A stretch of 64,000 nt of DNA from Planctomycetaceae bacterium (GTDB lineage: Bacteria > Planctomycetota > UBA1135 > GCA-002686595), in assembly GCA_011525785.1 (NCBI GenBank), contig WYBT01000031.1, positions 38,326 to 102,325 on the forward strand, given 5' to 3'. Positions 52,658 through 62,496 of the stretch are shown piece after piece. The stretch's first letter is position 1, and each line of letters starts with the position of its first letter. A program made the position numbers and the translations under genes. The notes under the pieces are model-generated. The model was not told where the DNA came from, did not search any database, and saw only the letters and a list, made by a program, of their open reading frames with translations.

Positions 52658-55600
52658 TCACTCGATTCTCGCGAAGCGCAGCTTGGCGCGGTCGAGGTCG
52701 TCGAGTTGCTTGCAGAACGCGACCAGCCCGGCGAACTGCTCGGGCGCGAGCTTCAACGGCGGTGCGAAGAGCGAGCGCTCGAGCACGAAGGCGCGCTCGC
52801 CGTCGGGACGCAGGGTCTGGCGGAAGCGCGCATCGCCGAAGTCGAGCGAGACATCTTCGACGCCTTGCTCGAGCTTGAGGCCTTCTTCGAGCTCGATGCG
52901 CACCGACCAGCTGCGCGCCAGCGACTGCGGGAACAGGAAGGGCTGTGTGCGCTGGCCTTCGCCGCGCGCCAGACCCGACATCTGCAGTGCGGGGAACGGC
53001 AGCTTGCACGACAGCTCGCCCTTCTGCTCGTCGAGGTAGCGCTTGTGCGCGCCCTTGGCGACCAGGCGGAGCTCGGCGTCGCTCTCCAGGCCGGACCACT
53101 CGAACTCCGCCAGTTCGAAGCCGCGCACGAGCGAAGTCGTGATGCGCGTCGCCAGCTGCTTGAGCTGCGCCTTGGGCGCCTCGCGCAGGCCTTCCTTCCA
53201 CGCGTCGCCGACGTTGCCCGTCGGCCCGAAGTCGATCTCGATCTGCGCCGAACGATCGGCGCGCAAGCTCATCGACACGCGCGTGCTCTCGCCGGCGAGC
53301 TGCTCGAGCGGCGCATCGGGTGCGGAGAGGAACTCGCCCGTGCGCGCGCTGAGCGCCTCGGCGAGCGGACTGTCGAGCAGCATCTCGCCGTACGGCATCG
53401 TCTTCGCGCCCACGTTGCACCACACCGCGGGGCCGTCGTCGGGCCGCACGACGACCAGCATGCGCCCGAACCAGCGGTTGAGGTCGGGGAAGGCCGGGTC
53501 GGGATCCTGATCGGCGCGCGGATCGACGCCGCGCGACCACACCAGGTCGTGGTCGATGCCGGCGGCGGCGAGCAGGGCCGCATACAGGATCGAGGGGTTG
53601 CCGTCGCGCTGAAGGAGCGCCGCGGTCGCCGAGCTGAACGCGTTGCCGCGCTTGTCGAGCGCTTGCGCGGTGAAGGCGTGGAGCGCGCGCGCCTGAGCCT
53701 CCTGCCCGCTGATTCCCGCCGTGGCGCGCTGCACGGCCTCGACCAGGATCGGCGTCGGCCGCAGCGCGGCGGCGAGGTCGACGCGCGCTTGCTCCGCGAT
53801 GCTCGCGCGCGAGCGCTGCATGCCCAGTTGCACCCACGGCAAGTACCAGGTCGGCGTCGGAGCGAGCGGCTCGGGCACGACGCGGGCCACGTTGCGCAGC
53901 TCGAAGACGTGCGTCACGCGCGCGCCCTCGTCGATCGTCTCGTGCTTGCCGTCGAAGTTACGCAGCACCAGCTCGAGCTCGAGCGACTTGGGCAGCGAGA
54001 CCACGTAGCGCGAGAGGTGGAACGGCTCGTCGATCGAGGCGAAGCTCCAGGTGCCCAGCACCAGCCGACCCTCGCGGTCGACGCCGCCGGTGTCGAGCCA
54101 CAGGCTCTCCACGGTGTCGCCGGGCTCGAGCGCGGGCATCACGTACTCGCCGTCGACGAGCACGGGCTCGTACTCGGCGCCGTCCGCCTTGATGGTGGCG
54201 ATGCGCAGCATCTCCTCGCGCTCGCCTTGCTTGCCCAGCGCCTCGCAGCCCTCCAGGTCGCGCGCCACCGAGCGCGAGTGGTTGAGCTGCGCCCACGAGC
54301 CGTCCTCGAACACGTACACCGCCGCGGCGTCGATGGCGCGCACCACGTGCTCGCTCCAGCGCGTCGCATCGAAGTCCGCCAGCTCCTTGCGCGTGTCGAC
54401 GTTCCAGCGCTCGAAGAAGGCGTGCGCCGGGTCCGTCCAGCCGAGCTCGCGCGCGACGGTGCGGAGCTCGAGATCGCCGGGCGCGAGCGCCAGCGCCGCT
54501 TCGATGTGCCGCAACGCGCCCTCGCGGTCGCCCTGCAGGAGCGCGAGGTCCGCCAGGCGTTCACGCGCGCTCGACGAGAGCGGTCGGCGCTCCGCGAGAC
54601 GCGTGAAGGCGTCGCGCGCTTCGTCGAAGCGCCCGAGCGACTGCAGGTACTCGCCCAGCGCGTCGAGCTCGTCGTCGCCGCCCAGCTCGGCCGCGCGCCG
54701 GCGCAGCTCGAGCGCGCGCTCGACCTCGCCCAAGGTCGCGAAGGCCTGTGCGGCCGCGGCGAGCGCGCCGACGTTGCCAGCTTCGCTCACGAGTCGCTCG
54801 CGCTCGCGCGCCTCGCGGCGATCGAGTCCGAGGCGACTCCAGTGGCTCGCGAGCGCGCCCAACACGCGCTGACTGCGCGGCGCGCGCGCTCCAGCGTCGA
54901 GCAGCGCACGCTCCGCCGGAGCTTCGAGCTCCAGGCGCGAGTAGAGCCGCGACAGCGCGAGCGGCTGCTCGGGCGAGTTCGGCGCCGAGGCCTCGCCTGC
55001 GCGCACGAGGGCGAAGGCCTGCTCTTCGCGGTCCTCGGCGGCCAGCGTTTCCGCCAGCGCCGTTGCGACGCGGACGTTGTTCGGATCGGCGGGCGCAAGT
55101 TCGTCGAAGAGCTTGCGCGCCTGCGCACGCGCCCAGGCCTGCGGAGCGAAGCACTCGCCGTTGTAGTGGTCGGCGAGCACCGTCTTCGCGCCGATCAGAC
55201 TCGGATCGGCGGCCGCGGCGCTCTCGAGCGAGCGCGTTGCGCTGAGCGATTGACCGCGCAGCAGTTGCGCGAGCCCGAGCAAGGCGCGCGCGGTCGGAGA
55301 CTCGGAGGCGCGGGCCTCGAGCCAGGCGGCGGCGTCCTCGAGCGGCTGACTCGGCGCCTGGGCCTGTGGGCGCTGGCCTAGCGGCGCGATCGACGTCAGT
55401 CGGCGCACTTGCGGATACGCACGGCCCTCAACGTCGAGCAGGCGCAGCGAGAAGCTCACTCGCGCGCCGAGGTTCAGCACGACGAGGACGCGATTGGCGC
55501 CGTCGTGAGCGACGGTCGGCAGTCGCACGACCCACGCGCGCTCCTCGCCGAGGAAATCGATGCGTTGCGGCGGCTCGTCGTTGATGCGCAGGTCGACCGA

Positions 55601-56332
55601 CGGATCGTCGATCGTGGACAGCGCTCCGCCGTCCTGCCACGCGCGCAGCGTGGTCCAACTCGGTCCTACGTCGCCGCTGAAGTCGAGCTCGACCCACGCG
55701 GGGCCGCCGCGCTCGAGCTCGAACGCGAACGCGACCGCGCCCCAGCCGTACTCGGCGTCGACGAGCGCGTCGGGGTCGGTGTAGAGCGTCGGGCGACGGG
55801 TTTCGACCGGCGTCCAGCGCGGGCTCTCGCCCGGATAGCCGCGGTGAGCGGCGTCGAAGCGCGCGTCGGCGAGCAAGGCGAGCTTGGCGGCGCGGTCGTA
55901 GCAGTCGGGCAGCGGTCCGAGCACGAGCGTCGGTGCGATGCGATCGACGCCGACGTCGCTCGGCGCCGGCTTGCCAGCCGCCGCGAGCTGGAACGCGGTC
56001 GTGAGGCGCAGCGCCTCGAGTTCTCCGCGCGCCGGAGGCCGCAACGCGCTCGCGTCGAGCGCCATGCAGCGCGCCAAGTGCGGCGCGGGGTCGTCCACGG
56101 CGTTGCTGCGCAGCGCGCGCAGCACCAGCTCCGTGAGCGGGTGCTCGGGCGAGCGTTCGACCAGCGCGAGCAGTTGCGCGGCGCGCGCGTCGCGGTCGTC
56201 GCTCCGCATCGCGGGCCCCTCGAGCAGCGCATCGAGCCACGGCGCCAGCGGATCCTGGACGGTGCGCGCGAAGCCGGGGACTGCCGCGAGCGCGGTGACG
56301 AAGAGGCAGGCGAGGGTGTGCGAGAGCTTCAT
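52658..56332 (-). CDS. Giant TPR protein with a catalytically dead transglutaminase-like domain
   Basis: 1224 residues from ATG 56332; GTG 56335 would overlap the previous stop by 4 bases. Signal peptide HTLACLFVTALAAVPGFA. Residues about 30-330 are a beta-rich region and about 330-640 are TPR repeats (LERALELRRRAAELGG-type helices). DUF3857-like beta domains (about 660-850) are followed by a transglutaminase-like fold (about 880-1030) and a C-terminal beta region. Where active enzymes have Cys, His and Asp, this protein reads RDGNPSILYAALL, PDLNRWFGRMLVVV and AVWCNVGAKTMPYGE. No catalytic residue is retained. It is coupled to the active paralogue upstream and may be its regulatory or binding partner (inference). 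Confidence 0.8.
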   Translation of the reverse strand: MKLSHTLACLFVTALAAVPGFARTVQDPLAPWLDALLEGPAMRSDDRDARAAQLLALVERSPEHPLTELVLRALRSNAVDDPAPHLARCMALDASALRPPARGELEALRLTTAFQLAAAGKPAPSDVGVDRIAPTLVLGPLPDCYDRAAKLALLADARFDAAHRGYPGESPRWTPVETRRPTLYTDPDALVDAEYGWGAVAFAFELERGGPAWVELDFSGDVGPSWTTLRAWQDGGALSTIDDPSVDLRINDEPPQRIDFLGEERAWVVRLPTVAHDGANRVLVVLNLGARVSFSLRLLDVEGRAYPQVRRLTSIAPLGQRPQAQAPSQPLEDAAAWLEARASESPTARALLGLAQLLRGQSLSATRSLESAAAADPSLIGAKTVLADHYNGECFAPQAWARAQARKLFDELAPADPNNVRVATALAETLAAEDREEQAFALVRAGEASAPNSPEQPLALSRLYSRLELEAPAERALLDAGARAPRSQRVLGALASHWSRLGLDRREARERERLVSEAGNVGALAAAAQAFATLGEVERALELRRRAAELGGDDELDALGEYLQSLGRFDEARDAFTRLAERRPLSSSARERLADLALLQGDREGALRHIEAALALAPGDLELRTVARELGWTDPAHAFFERWNVDTRKELADFDATRWSEHVVRAIDAAAVYVFEDGSWAQLNHSRSVARDLEGCEALGKQGEREEMLRIATIKADGAEYEPVLVDGEYVMPALEPGDTVESLWLDTGGVDREGRLVLGTWSFASIDEPFHLSRYVVSLPKSLELELVLRNFDGKHETIDEGARVTHVFELRNVARVVPEPLAPTPTWYLPWVQLGMQRSRASIAEQARVDLAAALRPTPILVEAVQRATAGISGQEAQARALHAFTAQALDKRGNAFSSATAALLQRDGNPSILYAALLAAAGIDHDLVWSRGVDPRADQDPDPAFPDLNRWFGRMLVVVRPDDGPAVWCNVGAKTMPYGEMLLDSPLAEALSARTGEFLSAPDAPLEQLAGESTRVSMSLRADRSAQIEIDFGPTGNVGDAWKEGLREAPKAQLKQLATRITTSLVRGFELAEFEWSGLESDAELRLVAKGAHKRYLDEQKGELSCKLPFPALQMSGLARGEGQRTQPFLFPQSLARSWSVRIELEEGLKLEQGVEDVSLDFGDARFRQTLRPDGERAFVLERSLFAPPLKLAPEQFAGLVAFCKQLDDLDRAKLRFARIE

Positions 56333-59300
56333 CACTTGTTCTCCTTCGCGGAGGCTTCCACCGGGCCGGTCGTGAACACGATCTCGCGCGTCTCAGCGCT
56401 CTGGATCTCGCGCAGCGCGTCCTGGAAGTCCGCGTAGCGCGCCGTCGGTATGCGTCGATCGATCAAGGTGAAGCGCCGCTCGACGCGCACGCCGCCCTCG
56501 GTCGGCTCGGTCTTGAGTTCGTACTCGACGAGGCCCTCGCAGCTCACGCGCGCGTCGCTCGGCAGGCTGGTGATGCGCGCGCCCTCCGGCAGGCGGTAGA
56601 GCACGCTGGTGCGCATCTCGAGCGGTCGATCGAGCACGATTTCCCACTCGCGCTCCGCCGCGGGCTCGCGCGCCACGTCGAGGAACGGCAGCTCGTCGAA
56701 GGAAAGGCGCAGGCGCTGGCCCGCGGCGTCGCTGGTCCACAAGTTCGTGGCCTCGAAGCGCACGTCGACGCGCGCGGGCGCGCCGATGTCCTCGAGCACC
56801 GAGGTCTGCACCTCGCCGATCTCGACCTTGCCGAAAGCGCTCGCGAGCAGCTCGGCGGCGCGCTTGTTCACGTCGCCCTTCTCGCCGCCGAAGCCGTAGC
56901 GCAGCTGCACGCCGAAGGCGCCGACGCTGTTGTCGGCGAGTCGGACCGCACCGCGGCCGCTCTCACCCAGCGCCACCTCGTACTCGCGCACCAGCGCGTT
57001 CTCGCGCGCCGCCGTGTAGTCGATCTTCTCGATCGAGCTCTTGCCCGCGTCGACGTGCAGCACCTTCGCGCCCTGGTCGTCCTCGCGCAGGTACTCGATC
57101 GGGTTGCGATCGGCCGTCGCGTCGAGATAGAAGCCCGGCCGCTGGTCGGTGGGGGGCACGTAGGCGATGCAGTGGTTGAAGTGCCCGACCATCGCGATGT
57201 CGAGCTTCTCCTCGGGCCGCCGGTGCTGCGCGTTGATCAGCACGGGATGCGAGTGCACGCCGATCTCGGCCAGCATCTGCCGCAGCAGGATCGACTTGTC
57301 TTTGCAGTCGCCGAAACGGCGCTCGAAGATCGTCGCGGCGCTGAACGGCTCGTAGCCGTGCGTGCCGAAGGCCCAGGCGTTGTAGCGGATCTCCTGGCCC
57401 ACGAAGCGCGCGATGGCGCGCACCTTGTCCATCTCGTCGCTCAGGCCCGCCGTGAGCTCGGCCACCTTGTCCTTCATGGCCTGCGTGGTGACGAACTCCT
57501 TCTCGATGAAGCTCCACCACCAGTTGGCGAACGCCTCCCAGCTCTCGTAGGTGCTCACGTCGACGGTCGGAGCGAACTCGATGCGCGCGGGCATGGCGGT
57601 CTGCGGCGTCGGGCGCTTCAGGTCGCGCGCGACCCAGCGGTAGGCGCGCAAGTCGTCGCCCACGTCTTCGATCGTGTGCTCGAGCTTCTCACCGTTGTGC
57701 GCCTTGGAGTAGATCGGCACGTCGCGCGGCGCGAGCACGATCAGCTCCGCGCGCTCGACCGGCGCCAGCGGGTCGGGCTCGTCGGCGTAGAACTCGTGGC
57801 GCGCGCCGAAGTACTGCCCGAACACGTCGGCCTGGCGCTGGTCGACGCGGTACTCGATGTCGACGAAGTCTCCCACAGCGAGATTGGGCAGGTCGAAGTA
57901 GCGCGCCTGGCCGCCGGAGAAGACCTGGTCGCGCCCGCGCGGCGGCGGTGCGCGCTCGAACGAGCCATCGGGCCGCACCACGCGCAGGTTGTAGACCTGC
58001 AGCGTCGAGTCGCCCGGGTAGACGATCCAGTAGTTGTCGAGGCTCTTCACGCCGCCGGGATTGCGCACCTGCAGGAGCACGTGCTCGTACATGTGCTCGC
58101 TGCCGTCGGTGTTCACGCGCCAGATGGTGGTGCGGTCGACCACCTGCACTTGCTCGCTCGCGTCGAGTTCGCCGCGCGCGGCGGCCACGCGCTCGAGCGC
58201 ATCCCAGCGGTACGGAGTCTCGAAGCGCTCCTGCTCCTGTTCGACGAGCACTTGCCGCTGCCGGCGCGCCTTGTCGTAGCCGGGGTCGAGGCGCAGGACC
58301 TCCGCCAGCCAGCGATCGGCGGCCTCGAGGTCGCCTTCGCGCTGCGCCAGGCGCGAGAGCGCCAGCGCGGCCCGCGGATGCTCCGGACACACCGCGCGCG
58401 CCGCATCGATCCACTCGCGCGCCGCGCCCAGTTCGCCGAGCGACTCGAGCTGCCGCGCCGTTCCGAGCAGAAACTCCACGTCTTGCGGCGCCCGCGCGCG
58501 CCAGATGTTCGCCACGCGCACGAGTTGCTCGACGTCTTCGGCGGCCAGGTGGAGCGCCGCGAGCGCGTCGATGACCGGACGCTCGCACACGCCGCGCGCG
58601 AGCGCGGCTTCGAGGTGACGGCGCTGGCCCGCTGCATCGCCGCGCCAGCGCAACCACGCCGCGGCGTCTGCGACGACCCAGGAGCGCAGTTGGCCCTCGC
58701 GGCTCGCCCGCAGCCGCTCGTAGAGCAACTGCGCCTCCGCGTCGCGGCCGGCCTCGCGCAGCACTGCCGCACGGCGATTGAGCGCTGCGCTGCACTCCGG
58801 CGCGGACTCCAGCGCGCGCCGCGAGTGCTCGTCCGCCAGGCGCGGAATGGGGTCGAGGTCGGAGTAGAACTCGGCCAGATCCAGATGCGCAGCGGTGTGC
58901 GTCGGAGCGAGCTCGAGCACGCGGCGCAGCGGCGCGAGGCGCTCGTTGTGACGCACTTCGGCGATTGTCGCGCCAGGTTCGGGGCGATTGGCCAGCGCGG
59001 TGACGTACAGCGTGTACACGTCCTTCGGCGCAAGCGCGAGCGCCGCTTCGGCGTGCTTCTTGGCGCTCTGCGCCGCCGTGTCGTCCGGATGGACGTGCAT
59101 GTGGTGCAGCGCGAGCAGCCGCTGCGCTTCGAGCGCGGCCTGGGGAGCTGTGGTGTCCGCCGCGCGGGCCTCCAGCCGCGCGCGCAGGCTCGGGCTGGCC
59201 GTGCTCGCGGCCTTGGCGACTTCGCTCGGCGCGCTCGGCGCCTGCGACGAATCCTGGCGCAGGCCGCGCAACGGCCGGCCGTCGAGCTCCGTCAGGCGCG

Positions 59301-60201
59301 CGGTGAAGAGCCAGTTCACGCGCTCCTCGACGCCGGTCTTCACCAGGATGCGGTTCCAGCCCTCGTGCAGCGCGAGCGTGACGCGCTCCTGATCGCGGTG
59401 TCCGGGGCGGTGCACCTTGTTCGCGTGAACGAGCGTCGCGCCGTGCCACACCTTCAGCGCGCCGCTTGAGCCGAGCGCGAGCACCACCTCGCGCGGCTCG
59501 TCGACGCGCACCGCCGTGGCGAGGTACGCGACCGACTGCTCGTTGGGCCGCAGCATGTCGCTCAGCACCAGCACGCCGAGCGGCTGCTGCGGAGTCGGGT
59601 TCGCGCGCCAGCTGACCTCGCGTTCCTTGCCGCGCATCACGGCCGAGAAGTCGAGCGAGCTCTCGGGCTCGTAGGCCGAATCGAATCCGCCGCCGCGCTC
59701 GTTGGCGAAGGGGCCCACGATGCGCCAGTCCGTGAGCACGCCGCTCGCGCGAGTCAGCGCCAGCGCGTCGTCGATCCGGCCCATGCGCAGCAGGCCGCGC
59801 GTAAGCACCAGGTCGAGCTGCGCCGCGAGCTCCGGCGGCGTCTGGGGCGCGAACGGCTTGGCCGCCGACAGCGCGTCGACCACCTGACCCCAGGCCTCGA
59901 GCGACTCGAGCAGGCGCTCGAGCTGCTCGGCGGCGACGATCGAGTCGTCGAGCAGCGCGGGGTCGTCCCACGAACGCGCGTGGAGGCGTTGGTCGAGCTC
60001 TGCGACCAGCAATTCGAGCGCTTCGAGCGTGCGGCCGGCGTGCTCCAGTTCGAGCGCGCGGCGTGCGAGCTGCGGGGTCGGCGCGACCGCGACGCGCTGC
60101 GCTGCGCTCGGCGGAGTCTGGGGTGCTTGCGACGCGCGCTCCGAGCTGCAGGCGGCCAGGGCGAGGACGGAGAGCGCTACGAGTCGATGGAGGTGCTTCA
60201 T
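56332..60201 (-). CDS. Giant lipoprotein with TPR, DUF3857 and active transglutaminase-like domain
   Basis: A 1289-residue lipoprotein (lipobox LALAAC followed by SSE). Residues about 40-330 hold helices and a sugar-binding-like beta domain (VLALGSSGALKVWHGATLVH). About 345-660 are TPR repeats. DUF3857 spans about 665-860 (VQVVDRTTIWRVNTDGSEHM). The transglutaminase-like domain spans about 890-1080 with Cys in RFGDCKDKSILL, His in HFNHCIAYV and Asp in YLDATADRN, all present. C-terminal beta domains follow. The fold can hydrolyse or transfer amide bonds, or act as a cell-wall peptidase (family range). Its stop overlaps the start of the degenerate paralogue. Confidence 0.85.
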   Translation of the reverse strand: MKHLHRLVALSVLALAACSSERASQAPQTPPSAAQRVAVAPTPQLARRALELEHAGRTLEALELLVAELDQRLHARSWDDPALLDDSIVAAEQLERLLESLEAWGQVVDALSAAKPFAPQTPPELAAQLDLVLTRGLLRMGRIDDALALTRASGVLTDWRIVGPFANERGGGFDSAYEPESSLDFSAVMRGKEREVSWRANPTPQQPLGVLVLSDMLRPNEQSVAYLATAVRVDEPREVVLALGSSGALKVWHGATLVHANKVHRPGHRDQERVTLALHEGWNRILVKTGVEERVNWLFTARLTELDGRPLRGLRQDSSQAPSAPSEVAKAASTASPSLRARLEARAADTTAPQAALEAQRLLALHHMHVHPDDTAAQSAKKHAEAALALAPKDVYTLYVTALANRPEPGATIAEVRHNERLAPLRRVLELAPTHTAAHLDLAEFYSDLDPIPRLADEHSRRALESAPECSAALNRRAAVLREAGRDAEAQLLYERLRASREGQLRSWVVADAAAWLRWRGDAAGQRRHLEAALARGVCERPVIDALAALHLAAEDVEQLVRVANIWRARAPQDVEFLLGTARQLESLGELGAAREWIDAARAVCPEHPRAALALSRLAQREGDLEAADRWLAEVLRLDPGYDKARRQRQVLVEQEQERFETPYRWDALERVAAARGELDASEQVQVVDRTTIWRVNTDGSEHMYEHVLLQVRNPGGVKSLDNYWIVYPGDSTLQVYNLRVVRPDGSFERAPPPRGRDQVFSGGQARYFDLPNLAVGDFVDIEYRVDQRQADVFGQYFGARHEFYADEPDPLAPVERAELIVLAPRDVPIYSKAHNGEKLEHTIEDVGDDLRAYRWVARDLKRPTPQTAMPARIEFAPTVDVSTYESWEAFANWWWSFIEKEFVTTQAMKDKVAELTAGLSDEMDKVRAIARFVGQEIRYNAWAFGTHGYEPFSAATIFERRFGDCKDKSILLRQMLAEIGVHSHPVLINAQHRRPEEKLDIAMVGHFNHCIAYVPPTDQRPGFYLDATADRNPIEYLREDDQGAKVLHVDAGKSSIEKIDYTAARENALVREYEVALGESGRGAVRLADNSVGAFGVQLRYGFGGEKGDVNKRAAELLASAFGKVEIGEVQTSVLEDIGAPARVDVRFEATNLWTSDAAGQRLRLSFDELPFLDVAREPAAEREWEIVLDRPLEMRTSVLYRLPEGARITSLPSDARVSCEGLVEYELKTEPTEGGVRVERRFTLIDRRIPTARYADFQDALREIQSAETREIVFTTGPVEASAKENK

Positions 60202-60422
60202 GGTTCGGCGTTCGCGCGCGACAGCCTATCCGCGCCGAGCATCAACTCGCGCGCAGGCCGCGCGGGGCGCGTCACAGCGCTCGCCGCAGTCCGCGAAAAT
60301 CGCAGCGAGCCTCGCGCGCGGCGGCCGCGGAAGCGTTCGCGGGCCGGCGGAGACTGCGATGGCGAGCCGCGAACGAGCCGGCTGGCGAGTGCGCGGGCCC
60401 GTGGAGCCCGCGGCGCGCCCGC
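60202..60422. other. 221-base gap between two minus-strand units
   Basis: No gene is evident. A TAGGCT hexamer on the minus strand near 60225-60220 is a candidate -10 for the 60201 gene. No strong hairpin with a T tract was seen. Confidence 0.35.
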
Positions 60423-62489
60423 TCAGTCCCGCACGAGCACGACGTCGACGATCTTGTCGCCGACGTCGATCGCATCGAGCACATCGAAGCCCTCGCGCAG
60501 CTCGCCGAAGATCGTGTAGCGGCCGTCGAGGTGCGGTGTGGCGCGGTGCGTGACGAAGAACTGGCTGCCGCCGGAGTCGACGTCGTCCCAGCGCGGCATG
60601 CCCAGCGAGCCGCGCACGTACTTGCGCGGCGAGATTTCGTGCTCGAGCGCGTCGTCGCGACCGCGCCACGTGCCTCCGCCGTTGCCGTCGCCGCGGTAGC
60701 AGCCGCCCTGGATCACGAAGTCGGGCACGACGCGGTGGAAGTCGAGTCCGTCGTAGTAGTCGCGCTCGGCCAGCGTGAGGAAGTTGAGCACGTGCGCCGG
60801 CGTCTCTTCGGCGAACAACTCGAACACCATGGCGCCCTTGGTGGTCTCGACGCGCACACGAGGGCGAGGAACGCTGCGCGAAAGCGCGGCCGAGTCGACG
60901 CTCGGACGAGCCTGTTCGACGTGCGCGAGCGAGCGCCCGAGCAGCGACGCGTCCGCGGCCTTGCCCGCCAGCTGCGCGTACGACTCGCGCGCCACGCGCC
61001 GCACGTAGGCGTGCTCGTCGAACAGTGCGCGTTCCGCCAGCGCGCGCGCCGCGTCGCCGCCGAGCGCGGGCAGCACCTTGACGATGTTGAAGCGCACTTC
61101 GGGCGTTCCGTCGCCCTCGCAGCTCGAGTAGCAGCGCTCGAGCGCCTCGAGGTCGCCCGGCTCGAGCATCTCCACCAGCGCGAGCACCGCGGAGAGCCGC
61201 ACGCCGTTGTCGGTATCTGCGAGATGCGTGAGCAGCACCGCGCGCGCGGCCTCGCCCTTGTGGCCGGCGAGCGCTTCGAGCGCGGCCTCGCGCACCGCCA
61301 GCGGCTCGAGCGTCGCGATGTGCGCGAGCACTCTCACACTGTCCGGGTGGCGACAGCGCGCGAGCCCTTGCGCTACGCCGATCCAGTCGCGCTCGCTGTT
61401 CACGAGCCCCTCGAGCTGAGCGATGCTCATCGAAGCGCCGTCGAAGGCCGCGTCGGGCTCCTCGAGTTGCAGGACCTGCTCGATCAGCGGGAGCAACGAC
61501 GCGAGCATGGCGATGCGCACGCTGCTCGAACGCTCGCTTGCTAGTCGACTCTCCACGAGCGGCATGGGCAGCTTCTCGACGACCTCGCGGATCTGGTTGC
61601 GGTGTTCGAGGGTCGCACGCCACGTGTTGAGCGCTTCCCACGCGCCGCGCCGAACGTGCGCGTTTTCGTGCCCGGTCGCCGCCGCCAGCGCGTCGAAGGC
61701 CTTCGTCGAGCGGCTGCGGCCGAGCGTGAGCGCCGCTTCGTACGCGACGCGCGCATCGCTGTCGGAGAGCGCGCCCAGCGCCGCTTCGAGCGCCTTGGGG
61801 GCCTCGATCGAGTGCTTGAGGCCGCGCGCGACGTAGATGCGTTGCTCCGCGTCGTCCGCCTTGGCGCAGCGCAGCAGCGCGTCGAGCGCTTCGGCGCACT
61901 GCCTTCGATCGAGGGCGAACAGCAGTGCGCGAACCACCGACGGATCGTTCTCGTGGGCGAGTTGCTCGATCAGGCGCTGGTTCACTACGCCCGGCGCCGC
62001 CGGCCAGCGCGACGCGCCGACGGCCGCTTCGCAGCGCACGCGCGGGTCGGAATCGTCGAGCGCTTCGAGCACGCGCTCGTGCAAGTCGGGCCGCGCGAGT
62101 TTCGAGAGCGCTTCGATCGCCCGCGCGCGAACCAGAGCATCGCGGTCGGCCTCGTGGTGGTCGAGCGCGACGAACACGAGCTTGTCGCCAGCGCGCGGAT
62201 CTCCGCGCAGGCCCAGCGCGAAGGCCGCCTCGGCGCGCACGTCGCCCTCGGTGTCGAATAGGCGCTCGAGCAGCGCGCGCGTGACCTCGTCGCCCTGCTC
62301 GGGGAACGGCTGGCGGCCCAGTTCGCGCACGGCGCGCGCTAGCGCGGCGTTGTTGCGCGCGCTCGCGAGTTCGTCGAGCGCGACCTGCGCTGCGGGACGC
62401 CTGCGGACGACGGACTGCATCGGGCCCGCGCTGCTCGCGCACGAAGCCGCCAACAACACGAGGATCACGGCCCACTTCATGGGCCGCAT
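60423..62489 (-). CDS. HEAT-repeat lipoprotein fused to a cyclophilin peptidyl-prolyl isomerase
   Basis: 688 residues from ATG 62489 (ATG 62480 also possible). Lipobox VLLAASC followed by ASS. Residues about 40-500 are HEAT repeats (e.g. DGSDVRAEAAFALGLRG-type and VRCEAAVGASRWP units). Residues about 515-688 are a cyclophilin domain: TTKGAMVFELFAEETPAHVL, YYDGLDFHRVVPDFVIQGG, SGGSQFFVTHRATPHLDGRY and FGELREGFDVLDAI, with the catalytic Arg of FHRV and the QFF and HLDG motifs. It should catalyse proline isomerisation in the periplasm, with HEAT repeats recruiting clients (inference). It follows the EAL-HDOD gene by 7 bases. Confidence 0.88.
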   Translation of the reverse strand: MRPMKWAVILVLLAASCASSAGPMQSVVRRRPAAQVALDELASARNNAALARAVRELGRQPFPEQGDEVTRALLERLFDTEGDVRAEAAFALGLRGDPRAGDKLVFVALDHHEADRDALVRARAIEALSKLARPDLHERVLEALDDSDPRVRCEAAVGASRWPAAPGVVNQRLIEQLAHENDPSVVRALLFALDRRQCAEALDALLRCAKADDAEQRIYVARGLKHSIEAPKALEAALGALSDSDARVAYEAALTLGRSRSTKAFDALAAATGHENAHVRRGAWEALNTWRATLEHRNQIREVVEKLPMPLVESRLASERSSSVRIAMLASLLPLIEQVLQLEEPDAAFDGASMSIAQLEGLVNSERDWIGVAQGLARCRHPDSVRVLAHIATLEPLAVREAALEALAGHKGEAARAVLLTHLADTDNGVRLSAVLALVEMLEPGDLEALERCYSSCEGDGTPEVRFNIVKVLPALGGDAARALAERALFDEHAYVRRVARESYAQLAGKAADASLLGRSLAHVEQARPSVDSAALSRSVPRPRVRVETTKGAMVFELFAEETPAHVLNFLTLAERDYYDGLDFHRVVPDFVIQGGCYRGDGNGGGTWRGRDDALEHEISPRKYVRGSLGMPRWDDVDSGGSQFFVTHRATPHLDGRYTIFGELREGFDVLDAIDVGDKIVDVVLVRD

Positions 62490-62496
62490 GGTACGG

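Noticed and set aside
52706..55381. Long plus-strand frame opposite the degenerate transglutaminase-like gene
   Set aside because: Composition is that of an antisense shadow and it starts inside the real gene with no promoter or family match.
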